From Membranipora membranacea (Eukaryota; Bryozoa; Gymnolaemata; Cheilostomatida; Membraniporidae), in NCBI GenBank assembly GCA_914767715.1, contig OU612068.1, forward strand, positions 16,060,001-16,120,000: a stretch of 60,000 nucleotides of DNA. The letters run 5' to 3'. The notes below the pieces were generated by a model. That model was not told where the DNA came from and searched no databases. It was given only the letters and a program-made list of their open reading frames with translations. The position numbers and the translations under genes were made by a program. Below, in pieces: positions 1 through 14,821 of this stretch. Each line of letters opens with the position of its first letter. Positions within the stretch are counted from its first letter, which is position 1.

Positions 1-3000
1 GGAGTCGGTAATGTAACGGATCAGGTATGTTTCACCAGGGAGGGCTTCACTCATGCAAAGTGCCATTTGTCATCATTTTTGATTTGTGTACATCTTTATT
101 ATTTTAAAGAGAAGATAACTCCATATTAGTATAAAATACTGAAATTAATGACAGCAAAACAGCACAATGTTGGCTGAGATCAGTTCAGCTGGCATAGTGT
201 ATCATGCTTTGAGCTGGGCTTGTGTTTCAAGTAGGAATATGGCAAATATCTGATTTAAACTGGTTCAGTGGAGCGGCAGCCGGAGTTATTGATATAGGAG
301 GAAAAGATGTGGTTGTGGCTAGACCAAAGTTACAGAAACAATCTGAAGTCAGATACGGCGTTTTTCATGATTCACATCATATATTTCGCATTTTATATTA
401 TATATTTCAGTTGTTCTTAGAGGCGATGGACAAACAGTTGGGAAGTAATCCACATTACATGAGCCGAGGGGTGAGTCAATCTATACTATTGCTGCAATAT
501 TGAACCAATTAAATTACAAGGTGATATTGAAAAGGCGGAAATCAGAAAATGCGGGATTTACAATCACTATTGCTCTTGTTTCTAGAAGCTCCATCCAGAA
601 TTTTTCCAAAAATCTCAAAGCACTACCTTGCAGCCCTGCCTGGTGGTGCTAAGATAGCCTTCTGAATGCAGACACAATCATATTACTGCCACTTGTCTTT
701 CTGTACTTAAATCAAAATACAAAACAGCAAATCTAGATACTGTGGCTGCAAACTTGTAAAGCGCTTGTAATATCTTCTCATAGATCACTGAAGTGGCTTA
801 TTTGTTGGTCAATTGGACATATTAACTGCCCCCTTGAGGTGAAACTGTACCCATGTAGCATTTGTGTATGAAAAATTGAATATATTTTCATTTGACTTTC
901 AGGTAAACAAAGCAGAAAAATCTCTTGCACACGGACGAGATTTCAGAGTAAAACATTACGCAGGAGATGTCAACTACAGTGTCGAAAACTTCATCATCAA
1001 AAACAAGGACACTTTATTCCAGGATTTCAAGAGGCTCATGTATGGCAGGTCAGTTGCTATCTTGTATCTGTATATTATTTAGCAAACCTAAACTGATAAA
1101 CAAGCGTTGATACAAATTCCTACATGGGATTTGCTTCCCCTCAACTACCCACACAATTAATTTGGTTCATGACCGACATCAATTGGAAAAAATATATTTA
1201 TGATTACAGTAAGAACCATGTGCTAAGTGAGATGTTCCCTGATGGAGATAAAGGAGTGAAAGAAGTAACTAAACGTCCTGAGAGCGCCGGAACTCACTTC
1301 AAAAACTCCATCATATCTCTGGTAGACAACCTCGCTACAAAGGTAATACTTCATCGAACTTAGTGACTCAAGTCGCAAGTCGTGACTCAAGTTTGGACAC
1401 GGGCTTCTCAATAAATCTGAATAATATCATGATGAATGAAGAATTATACTTCTAGATTCTTTAACTTTTTGCTTTTTATTACCGTAAACTAGAAAAGCTC
1501 GATCAATGTTACTGTTCAATCAGTACCCTACTTCACTGTTTTACTCACGGTCTTAGCAGAAACAGTTGACGTCTATGACAATGTTGAACTTGCACTGTTC
1601 TGATGGTATGCAATAAATGAGTTAAGAGACAATGTTTTGTATTTGGATTATGCTCTCAAGTTGTCACCCCATCCCTAAGTGGGAACAAACTGTTTGTACC
1701 AATTTGATCTTGGATTTTGAGTGGTTTATTTATTAATATTTCCAGACTCCACACTATGTGAGATGTATTAAGCCTAACGAGATAAAATCACCTAACTCAT
1801 TCGATGACACCAGAGTCCGTCATCAGATCCGATACCTTGGCCTGCTCGAAAATGTCAAGGTCAGACGTGCTGGATTTGCTTACAGAATGCCTTACGATAG
1901 ATTCTTAGCTAGGTAAGTTTTAGATTTTGGATATCTGGCGTCACTTGAAAGATTTGCTAAAAGGAAAAGGGCTGATAAAAAGCAAATGTAATCAATTTTA
2001 CAGTACACACTCCTTCTCTATTGCTCATTGGTGTAAGGTTAAGTCAGCAAAATTTGTTTTTAATCTAAAGACGTTATAAGTTATCATTTGTCACAACGAA
2101 GAAAGTCTGAATATGGAATTTACCCCTTTTCTTCACAAACACTGAATACTGAATCTTACACTGTTGGAGAATGGCCATCTTGATCGATCAATTTTGCTTG
2201 TCATGTGAGGCTGTCATCATTGATAGAATCGTTGATATATTATATTTATGATTAGATATAAAATGCTGACAAAAGACACCTGGCCTACCTGGAGAGGCGG
2301 GGCTCAGGAGGGATGTAAGGCTGTCCTCACTCACACTGGCTTCATAAACGACGTACAGTTCGGTAAAACTAAGCTCTTCATCAAAACACCCAAAACTGTC
2401 TTCACACTAGAATCAGAAAGATCTACACGACTGCCTGCTATTGTTTTATTCTTACAAAGGGTTAGTTTCTAATTATGTTGAGCCATTATACTGGGGATTA
2501 TACCAGGGAGGGTGGGACCCATCCTCCCTGATTACACTATTATAGCACAACAAATACTTCTGGGAGTAATCCTCTCATTGATATTAATGTGCAGAGAGAA
2601 GACAATTTTTACAAATGATCTTGCCTAGTGTGATCAAGGAGCGATATTTTGTGTTTGACTTTGCAATAGCATGGCAGTCGCGGGAAGCGCATGTCCTTGC
2701 ATATCCCTAACTACACAAGATCGATTGAAATGATAAAACACTGCATGGCTCTCGCAGGAACTCCACTATTTAGAACATATTACTCTGAACATTGTGATTG
2801 ATTTCAGCTTTTGTGTGTGCAGCATGAAATGTTTTCTTCGGGCATATTTACACCAGGACATGCAATTAAAATAAGGATCACTCTATTGCGATTTTTGTCT
2901 AAGTGTGAGACTCTATAGGTGATCTTGTTATTTTTGTTCCTGTAGCATTGGCGTGGAGGTTTAGCCAGGATGATGGTTAGAAAAATGAAGGCAATCAGAA

Positions 3001-6000
3001 TCATAGTAGCTAGATTCAGGAGGTATAAGCTGAGAAGATATCTCTTTGGTCTCGTTGACCTACTGAAGTAAGTTTCCATATCTAACATTGGCTTTGGTGC
3101 GATTTTTGTAAATACCTTACAGGAGCGAACTATTCGCTTGGGGAAGGGTTCGCCCTTTGGTGCATCCTCAGAATTGAGATTATTACCGAAAGCTAATTTT
3201 ACTCACCCTCTCAACTTTATATAAGCTCACAGCCTAGCTTTCTAAGCTTAGTACTCAGCATCAAGTCACCCCCAAACTAGCTAAACTAAACTCTGGCTAA
3301 TACGTACTCCTCTAGCTTATTAGTAATCATAAACGTAGTAGATGTAGGTTATGATTATGTGTAAAAGGAGGGGGCTAGTTTTGAGCACGATTTGAACTCA
3401 ATAGAGCACGGGCGGACAAAAGGACATGGGGATATTAAAATTGTATCAGACGCTGTACTCTGCGATGGTCTCCGTGATTCTGTATAAGTGCTGAATAAGT
3501 GTGAATCCTAGATTGAGAAATTTAATATGATTAATATATGAGCTTTAAGGTGTTAAACCCCCAACTACTCCATCCGGCCATCATGCCCATACCTATATAT
3601 AGTATTTAACTGTGAATTAGAGTAAAATAAACTCCCCCCTACTGGCTTGATGTTGTTGTTATTGTGACTATTAATGTGTTGCTCGCCTTTACCAATCATT
3701 TCATAACCAAACTACTCTAATGCTTCTCAGTCTGGTTTGCTAGTTGGAAATCGGTACTGGATGCAACGGGCGCCCGCTGTAATAACTCAAAACAACGCGC
3801 TGTCATGCAGTAAAACGTGTGCTGCATACATAAATTTTAGATGAGCTGTTATAAAATAGGCCGATCCTCTTAATTTGGTTGATGGAATACAATATGCCTC
3901 AAATAACATGGTGATATGGTTATTGACCTTGTTTCTCATGCAATAGTTCCATACCTAGCAATGTGAAAGAGTATATGAAGTATTATCGGATGTTAGAAAT
4001 TTGTATTAACCAGATTCATCTCTCTAATATATAATATATATATATATATGTGTGTGTGTATACTACACCCAAAGATACTAAGATAGTGTCTGATATGCTG
4101 TCCCATGAATAACTCTAATGCATTCTCAATTTATTGTCCTCTTCCATACAGACATATTTTAGGTCATCATATTATTGAGTCCATGATGTATCTGATGTAT
4201 GCTGATATTCTTATCGTTTATTTCACATAGGCACGCAAAGACAATGAGAGATTATGGTAAGAGCATAGAATGGCCTAAGCCTCCAGTCGTTCTGGCAAGC
4301 TTTATACAAGAGCTACAAAGAGCTTTCAGAGTGTAAGTTATCCACACATGGACATATTTTAAAATATTTGGTACATGGTATTTGTCTCCCCTGTCACTTG
4401 TAGGCCTATAAACTGTGAAAGGATTGTTTTTGTCTCATTTGGGATCCCATTCTGTTAAAAATGTTTCTGGATGGGATTTGGTACATTTGACAGCCCTGTA
4501 TTGATGGCAAAACGTCATTTTGAAGTTGAAGGCCAGTCACTGACTTAAATCTTTCAAGTATAATGTTTTATTCTCATCATACTTGTTTAGTTGGAGGGCG
4601 CGTATGATATTATCACGAGTGAAGAAGGCTGACTGGCCGATGTTACGTCTGAAGGTGGCAGCAGCTGAGGAGCTGATGGGTAAGAGAGAGGACTGGGGAC
4701 AGTCCAGACCAAACTGGAGAGGCTCCTACCTTGCTGGGGTAAGTTTGGCATATCAAGCCACACTGATGGCGTGATATACTATTGCATGTATATCTGTGAT
4801 CGATAGAGAGTGAACTAATTTATTTAGCACGAGTACCATCACAAGGAGTTTGGTTTGACGACCCAAGTTAAATTTTACTAATTAGGGGCGGGTGCATGTT
4901 AGGTACTCATACTAAATTGACTCTAACGATCAGAGATGCAATGATAATAGTGTAGTCTCGATGTCAGTGTGTTATCCAGTACTATGTCGTGCGACACCAA
5001 GTGGCAGGTCACATGTCCTTCTCCATCTCTTAAGTCATCATCAACATGTAATTTAAGAACTTAGATTTAATACTTTTATTAATATGTTTATGCCTGAGTC
5101 ACAACATATTACTGAAGTATACATGCCGCTGAACATGTGTATTAATAAAATGATTCCCCGACTGACACCACCACACCCTGGGACAAACATGTGCCGGAAC
5201 GAAAGGTGTGGGATCAAAAGTCTCACTATCCGAGTGCGTCACTGCACTGATTTGAATAATTTATTATGGCTGTCGCAATTGAAGCTTTCATCTGTATAAT
5301 GGCCCCTTTTCTTATTAGTGTCTGGTCTCGTAAACATTTAACAACTCTATATTTGGATCTTCTGAGGGCAGTTAAGGTGTAGTGAATATAAGCGCGGAAA
5401 TTGTTGAAAATTGTTTCCGTACAAATTGATTAGCGATTTGTACGTTTTGACCTATGCCACAACCTTAATCAATGTTCAATAATTGAGCGTAATCATTGCA
5501 AGAAAGAAAGTCCAAGTTTAATAATCTTGTTTTCATGCTCGTTAATTCAAGCTGTCACAATCAAGCAAGCCATGCGTCATCAACAAAAACAAAAACAAAA
5601 CAATTATCATATGAAATTACTCAATATTAATAATATTAAAAGAGCCGTATTGTTTTATAGGAAGGAAATTTCGTTAGTGTCGTGGACGGTCTACGCAAGA
5701 AGGACGGATTTGGTCAAGTGATTTTCTCACATCGTATGATGAAAGTGAATAAGGGTAACTCTAATGCTAGTCGAGCAGTACTCATCACAGACAGTCTCAT
5801 ATACAAGCTAGACCCAGGCAAAAACTCCAAATACAAAGCCATGGGTAAAGGCATCCCTATACTCAATGTAAGTGGTTACAAACTGATAGTTAACTTCGGG
5901 AGCATCCTTGACCATCCTATAATGCAGTTATCTGGAGTTACCGGTGAGATCAGGTCTATGAAATCTACTTGATATTGCTGGAAAATTTCAGATTATTGGT

Positions 6001-8476
6001 GCATTATGGGAATGTTGTTTACGCTAAACATCGTCCGTCCTTATCTACAGCACCAACATGAGAAGAAGCAACATGTGTTTCTTCACCATACAGGAAAATC
6101 CTGATGGTGTCTTTACATGTTTAAATGGTTATTAGACATTGCCGCTGCCCTATTCGTGATTGTGTACTGTCATCCCGCAAGCTGTGAAAGTATCATTGTT
6201 AGGATAAACAATCTTAATGAACAATCATATGTGGAAGACTACGCTCTCATGTGGTCTAACACTCTTGGGAGTGATGAAGAATTATGACTGTGAACATGTG
6301 AAGTTTATGCAATCTATTTTTCTGACACCATAAAAGCTTATTCACTCGCATGCCAAGTTAGGAGTTATCTTCAGTGATAGCCTGTGAACTTTGTGAATTT
6401 TTTTTACAGATTACGGGTGTTAGTTTAACGTCCCACACAGACCAGCTTGCTATAATACATCTGGACGGAGGTAATGACTTGGTCTTTTGTCTGACTGGCG
6501 AGGCTGGTCAAGACAAAGTAGGAGAACTGGTCGGAACACTCAACAGTCTATGGCAGAAGTGAGTTATCTCCCCTGTTGTGATATTTATGTCCCCCCTGCG
6601 GACTGTTTTTGGATACCTCTTGATCTTTTCTCTCTCATAAAACATAACCAATGAGAGCTATGGGCATTAATTGAGTGTGTAGTCCCTAAGAAAGTCCTAC
6701 CAGTTAGGCTTACAACTCAAGTTCATGGAGGGAGGGAGGGTTGGGTTTGAGCACCCTCAGTATGAGGATTTAGGACACCTTGGAACCCCGCAAAATATCC
6801 GTAAATTTCTAAACAGTATTAGACAGCCTTCCCCACTGCTCTATTGCTGTTAAACCCAATCCATAGTCATTGAAATCCAAGAGGATCAGAAATTTTATCA
6901 GGTCTGACTAGCTGTTATGTCTGCAGCCATGACTGTGTCTTGATGCAAACATTTTATCATCTACTACTCAACTACAAATTTTTTCTCCCTTCCACAAAAA
7001 TTATTCCCGTGGCTCGGTGGTTAGTTGAAGTGGGCAATATGGGTTCAGTCCCAATCTTTTACGAGTTTCTGGTTGAAACATCGTCCTGACTATCATATGT
7101 TTGATAACAAAGAGGCGTTGTTGACCTTTATTTTGCCAATGTTCTGGCGTGCCTTAAATAGGAAAATTTTTATCAACTACATGGGCTGCTAGAAAAGCTT
7201 AGGATAAACAAAAGCAAGGTCAAATATTTTGCCACTAAGGTGGGGATATCCTGTCTACCAGACACAAATGAAAGTCTATAGATATACACATAATACCAGA
7301 AATAGCTGCTTCAGACTTTTAGCTTCTGAATTAACACTATTTATCAGATTTGGAATATTTCAAGTATGTTGTTGACACACAAGGCCCCTATGCTTTTAGT
7401 TTACCTATTGATCTACCCTCTCATTTCTACCTAGACTTTATAACACCGCCCTCTAGTTGTATATTAGATTTCTGTGAATACTTCCATGCATATAATGTCA
7501 ACACACAAAAATAGCGCGTAGGGAATATTTCAACATACAAATTGTATTTGTTTTTATCGCCTTTTGAAAAGCCCCATATTCCTAGATCATGACATTTGTC
7601 ACAATGTACTGTTTGCTGCTGCCAATCAACAGGAAGTTGCTGGTCCCTTGTGACTGAGATGAGAATCATTTTTCAGTCCGTACTCATGTTCGAAAATAAT
7701 GCCGCAGATAAACTGCCTCATGCACCCTAGCTCCGTGTTTGTCAAATGCCAATCAGAACATGGTTGAGTGGTTTGCGGTGTCTTCACTACTGCGATCCCC
7801 ATTCTGCAGTCCAAGCCAGGAATTACTGTAGAACAGAATCTAGGTCGAGCATTGAGCCTAACTATTGCTCCTCCAAGTTATTCAATCATCTAAACACACT
7901 CACTATTCATTTATTTATTGATCGCTGTGTGCTTAAAGAACACTTTCATACTAGGTTGAAATTAAAAGTTTAGCAGAGCGAATTGGATTATAATTATCAC
8001 TAAATACGATGCCATCTGACAGTGTTTTATCATTCTATCTCTCTGTATAATCAATAGTTATATTGACGTATCATGGAGTCAGCTTTTTGAGCGGACAGTA
8101 GCATTATTAATAATATGTTGATCAGGTGATCGCTCTATGAAATGTGTCAGCGTTCAGCGTCAGATGGGAATACATCCCTGAACGTAATTTTACCCTCTAC
8201 ACCGATACAGTCCTTTGTGTCCATGTTTACTGTCTGAAAAACGACCGTCTTTGAATATTAACCTGATTAGATGGACATGATGTACGTAACTCATGTGTAA
8301 CCTATTCTCATTACAGGAAACAAAACAGAAACCTACGCGTCAAAGTAGATGATAACTTGAAATGTATGCTGGGTAACAAGCCTCGCAGCGTCACTGTTCA
8401 GCAGTCAAACATAGACGGTAGCAATGTAGCGTTCCGCAAAGGCAATATACCTGGAGAACTTGTTCTAACATGCTAA
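1..8476 (+). CDS. Class I myosin heavy chain, Myo1d/Myo1g-like (3' part, 12 exons)
   Basis: This is the C-terminal half of an actin-based, membrane-binding class I motor; the gene begins before the window. Exons with GT-AG borders and matching phases: 1-24, 411-470, 903-1048, 1210-1342, 1746-1912, 2256-2460, 2946-3067, 4231-4332, 4591-4738, 5661-5867, 6410-6558 and 8317-8476 (stop TAA). Together they give about 540 residues. Visible motor landmarks are HYAGDV and [15 protein letters not shown] (exon 3), EVTKRP and SLVDNLA (exon 4), and YVRCIKPNE and [18 protein letters not shown] (exon 5). Exons 6-7 form the neck, with one clear and one weaker IQ-like light-chain site ([14 protein letters not shown], then a basic helix). 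Exons 8-12 form the basic TH1 membrane-binding tail, with WRGSYLAG and VGELVGTL-type signatures. No SH3 domain follows, which matches short-tailed class I myosins. Order and length of the tail agree best with Myo1d/1g; the exact subclass is inferred. No break is seen. Confidence 0.96.
4028..4062. repeat. TA/TG microsatellite
   Basis: A run of alternating TA followed by TG lies in the myosin intron between the exons ending at 3067 and starting at 4231. It is a simple repeat with no coding content. Confidence 0.8.
7010..7052 (+). repeat. Possible degenerate tRNA-like (SINE-type) remnant
   Basis: TGGCTCGGTGG (7010-7020) resembles an RNA polymerase III A box and GGGTTCAGTCCC (7041-7052) a B box. 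They are only about 31 bp apart, shorter than in a real tRNA, and no cloverleaf forms. It lies in the last myosin intron. At best it is a decayed SINE head. Confidence 0.25.
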
Positions 8477-10674
8477 GGGAGACAACTCCGAAAAGGTGCT
8501 CTTAAATAGGTCAAGCTCTATATACCTAGTATTCACGATTCATATACCCTATTTAGATGAAATGTTATGGTGATATTGAGAAACTATACAATTTCTGACA
8601 TCTACCAAAAATCCAAGTTGGAATTATATTTACGGCTTAGATTTGCTCTGTGATAATTACTGATTTCATTCCTATTGCCACCGAGTTCACCACAGTATCA
8701 TTACGATGATTAATATTACTATTTCTCCTCTTCACGAGACACGCTTTTGTTTTCCGATGACTCTGATTTTCTCCTCGACACGAGGCTATGTTTACTACAC
8801 CTACCATTTGATGTCACGCTAGTCATTTTATTCTTGCAACGTTTATAAGTTTGTAATAATACTGGTCTTTTCTGACCCTAGTAGCGGATCATATATGTGT
8901 AATTTGTTATACTTCTTTTTCCATAATGGTATTTTTGAACAATAATTTGATGAATTTGATGATGCATTTTCTCATAACATATTATTTTCAGCGGTGAACT
9001 TTTGCACTGGTTCCATTTGATTCCTAGCTGTTTTCTATACACCCGAAAATTCTTCTCCTTTTTGTATACCGTTATGTAATTGCATTTTACCCACGCTTTT
9101 TGCCTGGTGCAACCATGCAGGATAATTATATTGTTTATGACTTATATTTTTTGTTAGGATTTATATGGTTCAATATATGAAAGACACAATGTACATGATT
9201 ATCCTCAGTCTTTATAATGTGGCGTTCAGAGGAATTAAAATATAACGATAATTCTTTATGAGGACAACTCCAATATTACAGTAGTGCAAATGAACACCTT
9301 GGTGTCTATTTCTGGCAGATGTATATTCTATATATGACAGGAAAGACAGGATATCTGCAAAGTGGCTGACATTGTTTTAGGTATTTACTTTACACACCAA
9401 TATTGACACCAAGGTATTCTCTGGGCTGTTTGAAGTCGGAAAGTCAATACCATTGTTGCCATGGTCAAATATCGACCAAAGTTATTGGCAAAAACTTTCT
9501 TTTGAGGAAACCTACTCGATATGTAAGAACTTATGAGCGGAGATCAATGATCTATTCATCTATTCATTCAGCAGAGCATCACATCTGATCGCTCACTTTG
9601 ATCATAACACGATTTCAGAAGTACTCATTAGATTTATATTTTGCTTCACATGATTTTTATGCCTGTAAACTTGAGTAAGTTAAACGTCACACTAACAAAA
9701 TTATCATGTGGGTGTAGTAGTGTAGTGTACTTTGTTCAAGAACGAACTTATAATTTTACTTTGAGACATAAATAGTTTAAACTTTGTTAGATTAAACTTC
9801 GTCTTTTATTACGGAAGGCTTAGTTTGACTTTGGAAAACAACAAGAACTGTAACAAGGTGACTAGAATGCTTCGCACTTAGTATAGGAGGATAAAATGAA
9901 CCATCTCAGAGGTCGGGTGGGAATCTCATAACAAGGCTAGATGGGTAAAAATGGGACAGAAAAATATAATATACTCGGTGATGACTAGAGAAATGATTGT
10001 ACCACATAAAGATAACTATTAGATTTAAATAAATAATGCAAAGCTTGTATCTAAAACTATCATCCAACAAAGCAACAAAGCCATGTATCTCTCTGCTCAA
10101 CAACAATGTGAAAAATAATAAAAGCAAACTAACTGAACTTTGGCCATTTTGAATGGCGTAGCAAGGTCTCTGGGGACTTCAGCAGGATAATTACTATTAT
10201 GGAGAAAATATTATTGATCTGCTTGGAGACTAAGTCATCAGAGAACTCGATGTAGAGTGATAGGATGTCAGATCATTGATTTTATGTTGAGTTGGCTCAA
10301 ATATAGTGACCCTCTTCAACACTCCAGCTCAGTTGTTTACATTTATAACGCCCAGAGGGCAAAATAATATCTCGTATTACCAGATGAAAGATTACTGTTT
10401 GATTATTCTGAATGAAACTTGTAGAGAATGATCGAAAAAGTTACAAGAATATTGGTTTTGTCTAAGATAAAACAGTATCTAGGGCATCATTGTGTGCGAT
10501 ACGTTTAGCTCGGGCCTCGAATCTTAAAAATAGATTTTCCTCTGCCGCCAAAACTTTTGAACCCTGGACCCATGACAGATTTGAGGTGTTAAACATGCAC
10601 AACCCCAAGGTCTCTGTGTCTCCTAACCCGGAGAGTTTTACTAATATAGTTGACTGTTCTCTTCTGATAAGTTT
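8477..10674. other. Intergenic region between myosin and the CDK5 activator (convergent 3' ends)
   Basis: About 2.2 kb of AT-rich sequence holding the 3' UTRs of two convergent genes. Only short, low-complexity open frames occur, none with a recognisable motif, and no repeat or RNA gene was found. I see nothing I can name. Confidence 0.6.
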
Positions 10675-11691
10675 TCATGACTTTATAACGTTACCAGTTA
10701 CTGGCTTAGTGTCTAGCGAGTGTTGAGAGCCACCGTTAGGTGTAGGTAGGAATGACTTGAGCTCGCTGAATATCATAGTAAAATACAGCGGATCAGCGTT
10801 TATCCGCAGCATCTTCTCACTCATACAGTTTATAATATAGACGCATCGATTCCAGAAGTGATCTCGATTATCCTCAATGAGGAAAGGTTTCAGAGGGTAG
10901 CTGATCTCATTCCCCATGTATGAGTAGCTCAGATATAAACAGGTCAAAACTACAGCTTTTAGTTCTCTCTCATCATCCAAATTCTCGTTTATCAAATCTC
11001 GCAGCAGCATATAGACAAAGACGAGGTTAGCTGGATTAATGAATCCAATGTCCTGCCAACCTTGATAGAGTAAACTTCTATCTACCATCCTCAGCCAGTT
11101 AGCTACATCGGAAATCTGTAGCCTGACTAGTTTCTTACATCGCTGGCACAAAAATTCACCTATACACTTCAGTAGCTCTGAGGTGGAGGCTTGAATGATT
11201 GTCTTTTTCGGTTTGTTGCTGACGCTGCCGTTGGCATTGTTGTTATCCTGTTGAAGACTAGCTGGGAAAGTTTCTGATTTTTTGAGTAGGCTGATAGTTG
11301 CCTTACCCCTGTAATGGACCGCACCGTGTTGTTTAGCTTCAATGGTCGATCGCTCATTGTTGTTTTTAGAATCATTTTGTTGTTGGTTAGAAATGGTGAA
11401 GCAGCTGATAGACTTCTCCAGACCCGCAGTGGCTGAATCTAGCTTACTTGTCAGCTCTCCTGGCAATTTTGTGACAAGTGAGTTGCGTTTACTTCCCCCA
11501 CCTCCTCCTCCGGGGAACTTCTTTAGACTAAAGGTGCTAAAGAAAAGCGGGTTTTTACGCAACCCTTTCTTACTGTTGCTGCTGTTGGTGGAGGAGTTGA
11601 GAGAGCCATAGCCGATGTCCGAGGCAGACATGTCGGTACTGTGGACGCGGTGCAGCTTCTGGGAAGGAGACACTGATAGTACTGTACCCAT
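10675..11691 (-). CDS. CDK5R1: Cyclin-dependent kinase 5 activator (p35/p39)
   Basis: A single uninterrupted exon encodes 338 residues. The start at 11691 is preferred over an in-frame ATG nine bases upstream because it gives [10 protein letters not shown], whose Gly2 is the N-myristoylation site of p35/p39. A Ser/Asn-rich, basic linker follows, with a run of six glycines near residue 62. The conserved CDK5-activating cyclin-like fold starts at [18 protein letters not shown] and runs through [53 protein letters not shown] and [19 protein letters not shown]. The family binds CDK5 independently of cyclins and tethers it to membranes, mainly in neurons. Being intronless fits vertebrate CDK5R1/2. 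Invertebrates usually have one such gene, so the symbol stands for the CDK5R1/R2 co-orthologue. No defect is seen. Confidence 0.97.
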   Translation of the reverse strand: MGTVLSVSPSQKLHRVHSTDMSASDIGYGSLNSSTNSSNSKKGLRKNPLFFSTFSLKKFPGGGGGGSKRNSLVTKLPGELTSKLDSATAGLEKSISCFTISNQQQNDSKNNNERSTIEAKQHGAVHYRGKATISLLKKSETFPASLQQDNNNANGSVSNKPKKTIIQASTSELLKCIGEFLCQRCKKLVRLQISDVANWLRMVDRSLLYQGWQDIGFINPANLVFVYMLLRDLINENLDDERELKAVVLTCLYLSYSYMGNEISYPLKPFLIEDNRDHFWNRCVYIINCMSEKMLRINADPLYFTMIFSELKSFLPTPNGGSQHSLDTKPVTGNVIKS

Positions 11692-14600
11692 CCTTGTCAT
11701 GAGAGGTAACTCAACACCATCTAAGTAAGAAGTCAGCTCCGGAAGATTGCTGTTGTGATGTGATTAGCTGTCTGAAATCACAAAGTGGCAATGTCCAAGT
11801 CAGCCGCTCTCCGTTTGATATTTGAATTATAATAATAATACTTAGTCTTCGTTAGCACCATGGAAGAAACTGTGTTCCAGTTCTAACCGCAAACCAGTTA
11901 TAATATGGTGACTGGATGACCTGGGAAGATTTCAATTCTGGCAGCACAACATAGCAGATCGTCAGCAACCAGCGTTGTATTAATGTATGAATGTGTTAGG
12001 CAATCCACAGCCTTGTCCACTGGGAATCACGATTAGATGAGGAAATCTAGGGCCGTAGCACCAGATTATTGATTGGGGTAATGTGTTGCGCCGATTTCCG
12101 TAATGGAAGTAGACAACTTTATCTCTAAAAGCTTGATGCCCGCTGTGAAAACACTTAACAACTGATAACCCATTTGGTACAGGCCCGAAAGTGATGAGTG
12201 AATTTAATTTATTTTTAAGTAAAGATGTCCAGGACAGTGAATTCAATAAAGCTATTTGGTTGTGTCACCCCCTGCCAGTGCCACTGGTCTGGGTAATAAT
12301 ACTTAAATATGTGGAGAAAAATCAATTTTCATTGATTTTCTTCTGCAGCAAAGCTATGTCATATAGCCATAGAGGAATAAGTTATACTGAAGTTGTATAC
12401 ACAAATCGCACAGAAATAGCATATCATGTATAAACTAACAGATGTCGGCCCTCAATTCTATACTATGTCTCTTCTCATGTAGCTAAAAGGCTGAATGAGA
12501 TTCCGTTAGAGACAGAAATATTGGTATGAATTTTACATATTGTCTGACAATGGATTATCGACTACTGTATCTGCAAAGGCTCTCAGTAGTACATGTCCAA
12601 AGAATCCTAAACACACCATCAGAATCGAAATCCTGCGCTCAAAATAAAACAGTATAATAAAAATATCAAAAATGAAGATTGAATCACACATATTACATTT
12701 TGGTTGCCACGATCTCAGAAGAGGACGTGCTTTATAAATGGAGTTATCTTCTCATAATGTGATTTAATTATGACCAAACTGAAGCTTGTTTACAGTCATT
12801 AGACTCTAGTGTGAAGCCCTGTGTGGGATCACTGTGTCAGCGGGTGTACAGACATGTCTTCTGTCGAATCAGAGGAGTAACACCATGGTCCCTGGTAGGA
12901 TTAGAATCCAGGGACTTCTAATCTTAATCCGTGCATTCTGTATGCATGGACAGAAATAACATCCATTAGCTTGTACATATGTTGCTATGACTGAACTTTT
13001 CTTCCCCCTTAACACTCTCTGATGTCATAAACATCTCTTTAGGCACAAGCACGTCATAGGTCTCATACATTTAAACCTGCATAGCAAAGATTTAGATTGT
13101 ATTGTTGTTCCCCATTCCTTGAAGACAGGTATTACAGCTCAAAGCTTTTTCATTAAAAATTGTTCGATACAATACAGTATGGATCGGAACTTTTACAATT
13201 TTTACACTTTGATAGAGGACTAAGAAGACTGAAACTCAGGGAAAAATTTTCTGAAATTTTGAAGAATAGTGTACTCAGGTTTTTGACCAGACAAATCACC
13301 ATCATGTTCAGAATAATCTATGTTTGCACTTGAGTTGGAACATAATATCTACCCATAATGCCTGGCCATCTTCCAGCGAAACATTAAAAACATGTTTATA
13401 ACATGAGTAAATTTACAAATCCAAGTTATTTGTACTACATCCTCAATGGGTAGCCATGGTATTGATCGATTAGATGCTAAATATATCATCAATTTTTGAT
13501 AAACTATATATGGACACACACCCAAAACATTACCAAATTAATGGTCTTTGGTTATAGGATCTATCCCATAAACAGACATTTTTGAAAGGTATTACAACAT
13601 CTATCAAAATGTTTAACGCAATTAAAAAGGTTTAAAACAAAAGAGCCAATAAAATATTTTTTGAAACTTTCACCGCACTGTACCGACACAAAGTTTACTT
13701 TTATCGAAACACATCATGGATAAGTGATGAATATCTCATTGTGCGAGGGCAACTCAAAACAGAACTGCGTTGATGATGTGCCGCGATCCTGAGATCTATT
13801 ATACATAACATTTCATTTTTTGAGGTATTTATCAGGTATAGAGATATGAACTACGTGATCAGAATATGCTTGTTATATGAACTAAGGTGCTGGAATCAGG
13901 AAACAGCCAAGTCTTGGTTGAAATAGGGAAACTGGTTGAAATGTTTTGCTGCTCAATATTTGGAGTTGTCTTCTGGTTTATCAAAGAGGCAACAACCATC
14001 TGAATGTTGTAGTGGGTATTTCAGGGCATGCTGGACACAGGGAGGGTGGGATATACCCAACCTGTAGGACATATCTTATACAACCAACTCATGATATTAT
14101 GGGTTCAGTACGCGTCACACAATGGACAACGGTTATCACTTCCTTCTAATCGATACCTGATAACTGAAATTTATACATCACAGCGTAAATATAATTGAAT
14201 ACATCATATACTACTTACTCCTTCTCGCTTTTCACAAATTATTCTGTGTAGAAGAAAAGAAAAGAATTTATAAAATAGTTCTTCGGCAGCCTAATTTCTT
14301 TTCCCACCTGAATTAGGGTACTTCTAAAGCAGCTAATATCTTGCAATCCGAAAGAATTGCTGTAAATATTTACCATCTCATAGTTATTATAAATGAGGTA
14401 ATAAAGAGGAAATAGCCACAGTGGGGATTGATATCCATGTCTGAATATTTTATGTCATCAATCTTTCATCTTGTCTGGATAGTAGGTAGCGATATCTTTT
14501 TTTATGTCCATATAAATGTTGGAGCATGACTGGGGTCGGTGTTTAATTGATAGCTGTCTAATTGGTACCTGGTATCTCAAATCAGATAGAGTACTCTGTA

Positions 14601-14821
14601 AACTGATTTGAATCTTGCAATAGAGATTAGAATTACTTTGGACATTTAGCAATGTTTGTATCATATGCTGTGTTCAAAGAGAAAAAGTCATAATAGCTAG
14701 AGCCATCAGCATACATATTGTTGAGGTTTCATAAACTTATTATGACAAAAAAATGATAAAAATGGCTCTTGTATCACTTCTTTGGCTTAAGCTTTGATCT
14801 TTTGGCTCGGTCCCATTATAG

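Noticed and set aside
222-503. 93-codon frame at the left end
   Set aside because: It crosses the acceptor and donor of a myosin exon in the wrong frame.
2495-2535. CAGGGAGG...CCTCCCTG hairpin
   Set aside because: An 8-bp stem in intron DNA with no matching termini or copies of matching length; likely chance.
12860-12960. Possible SINE
   Set aside because: Some box-like sequence and a local inverted repeat occur, but A and B boxes do not fit in order or spacing.
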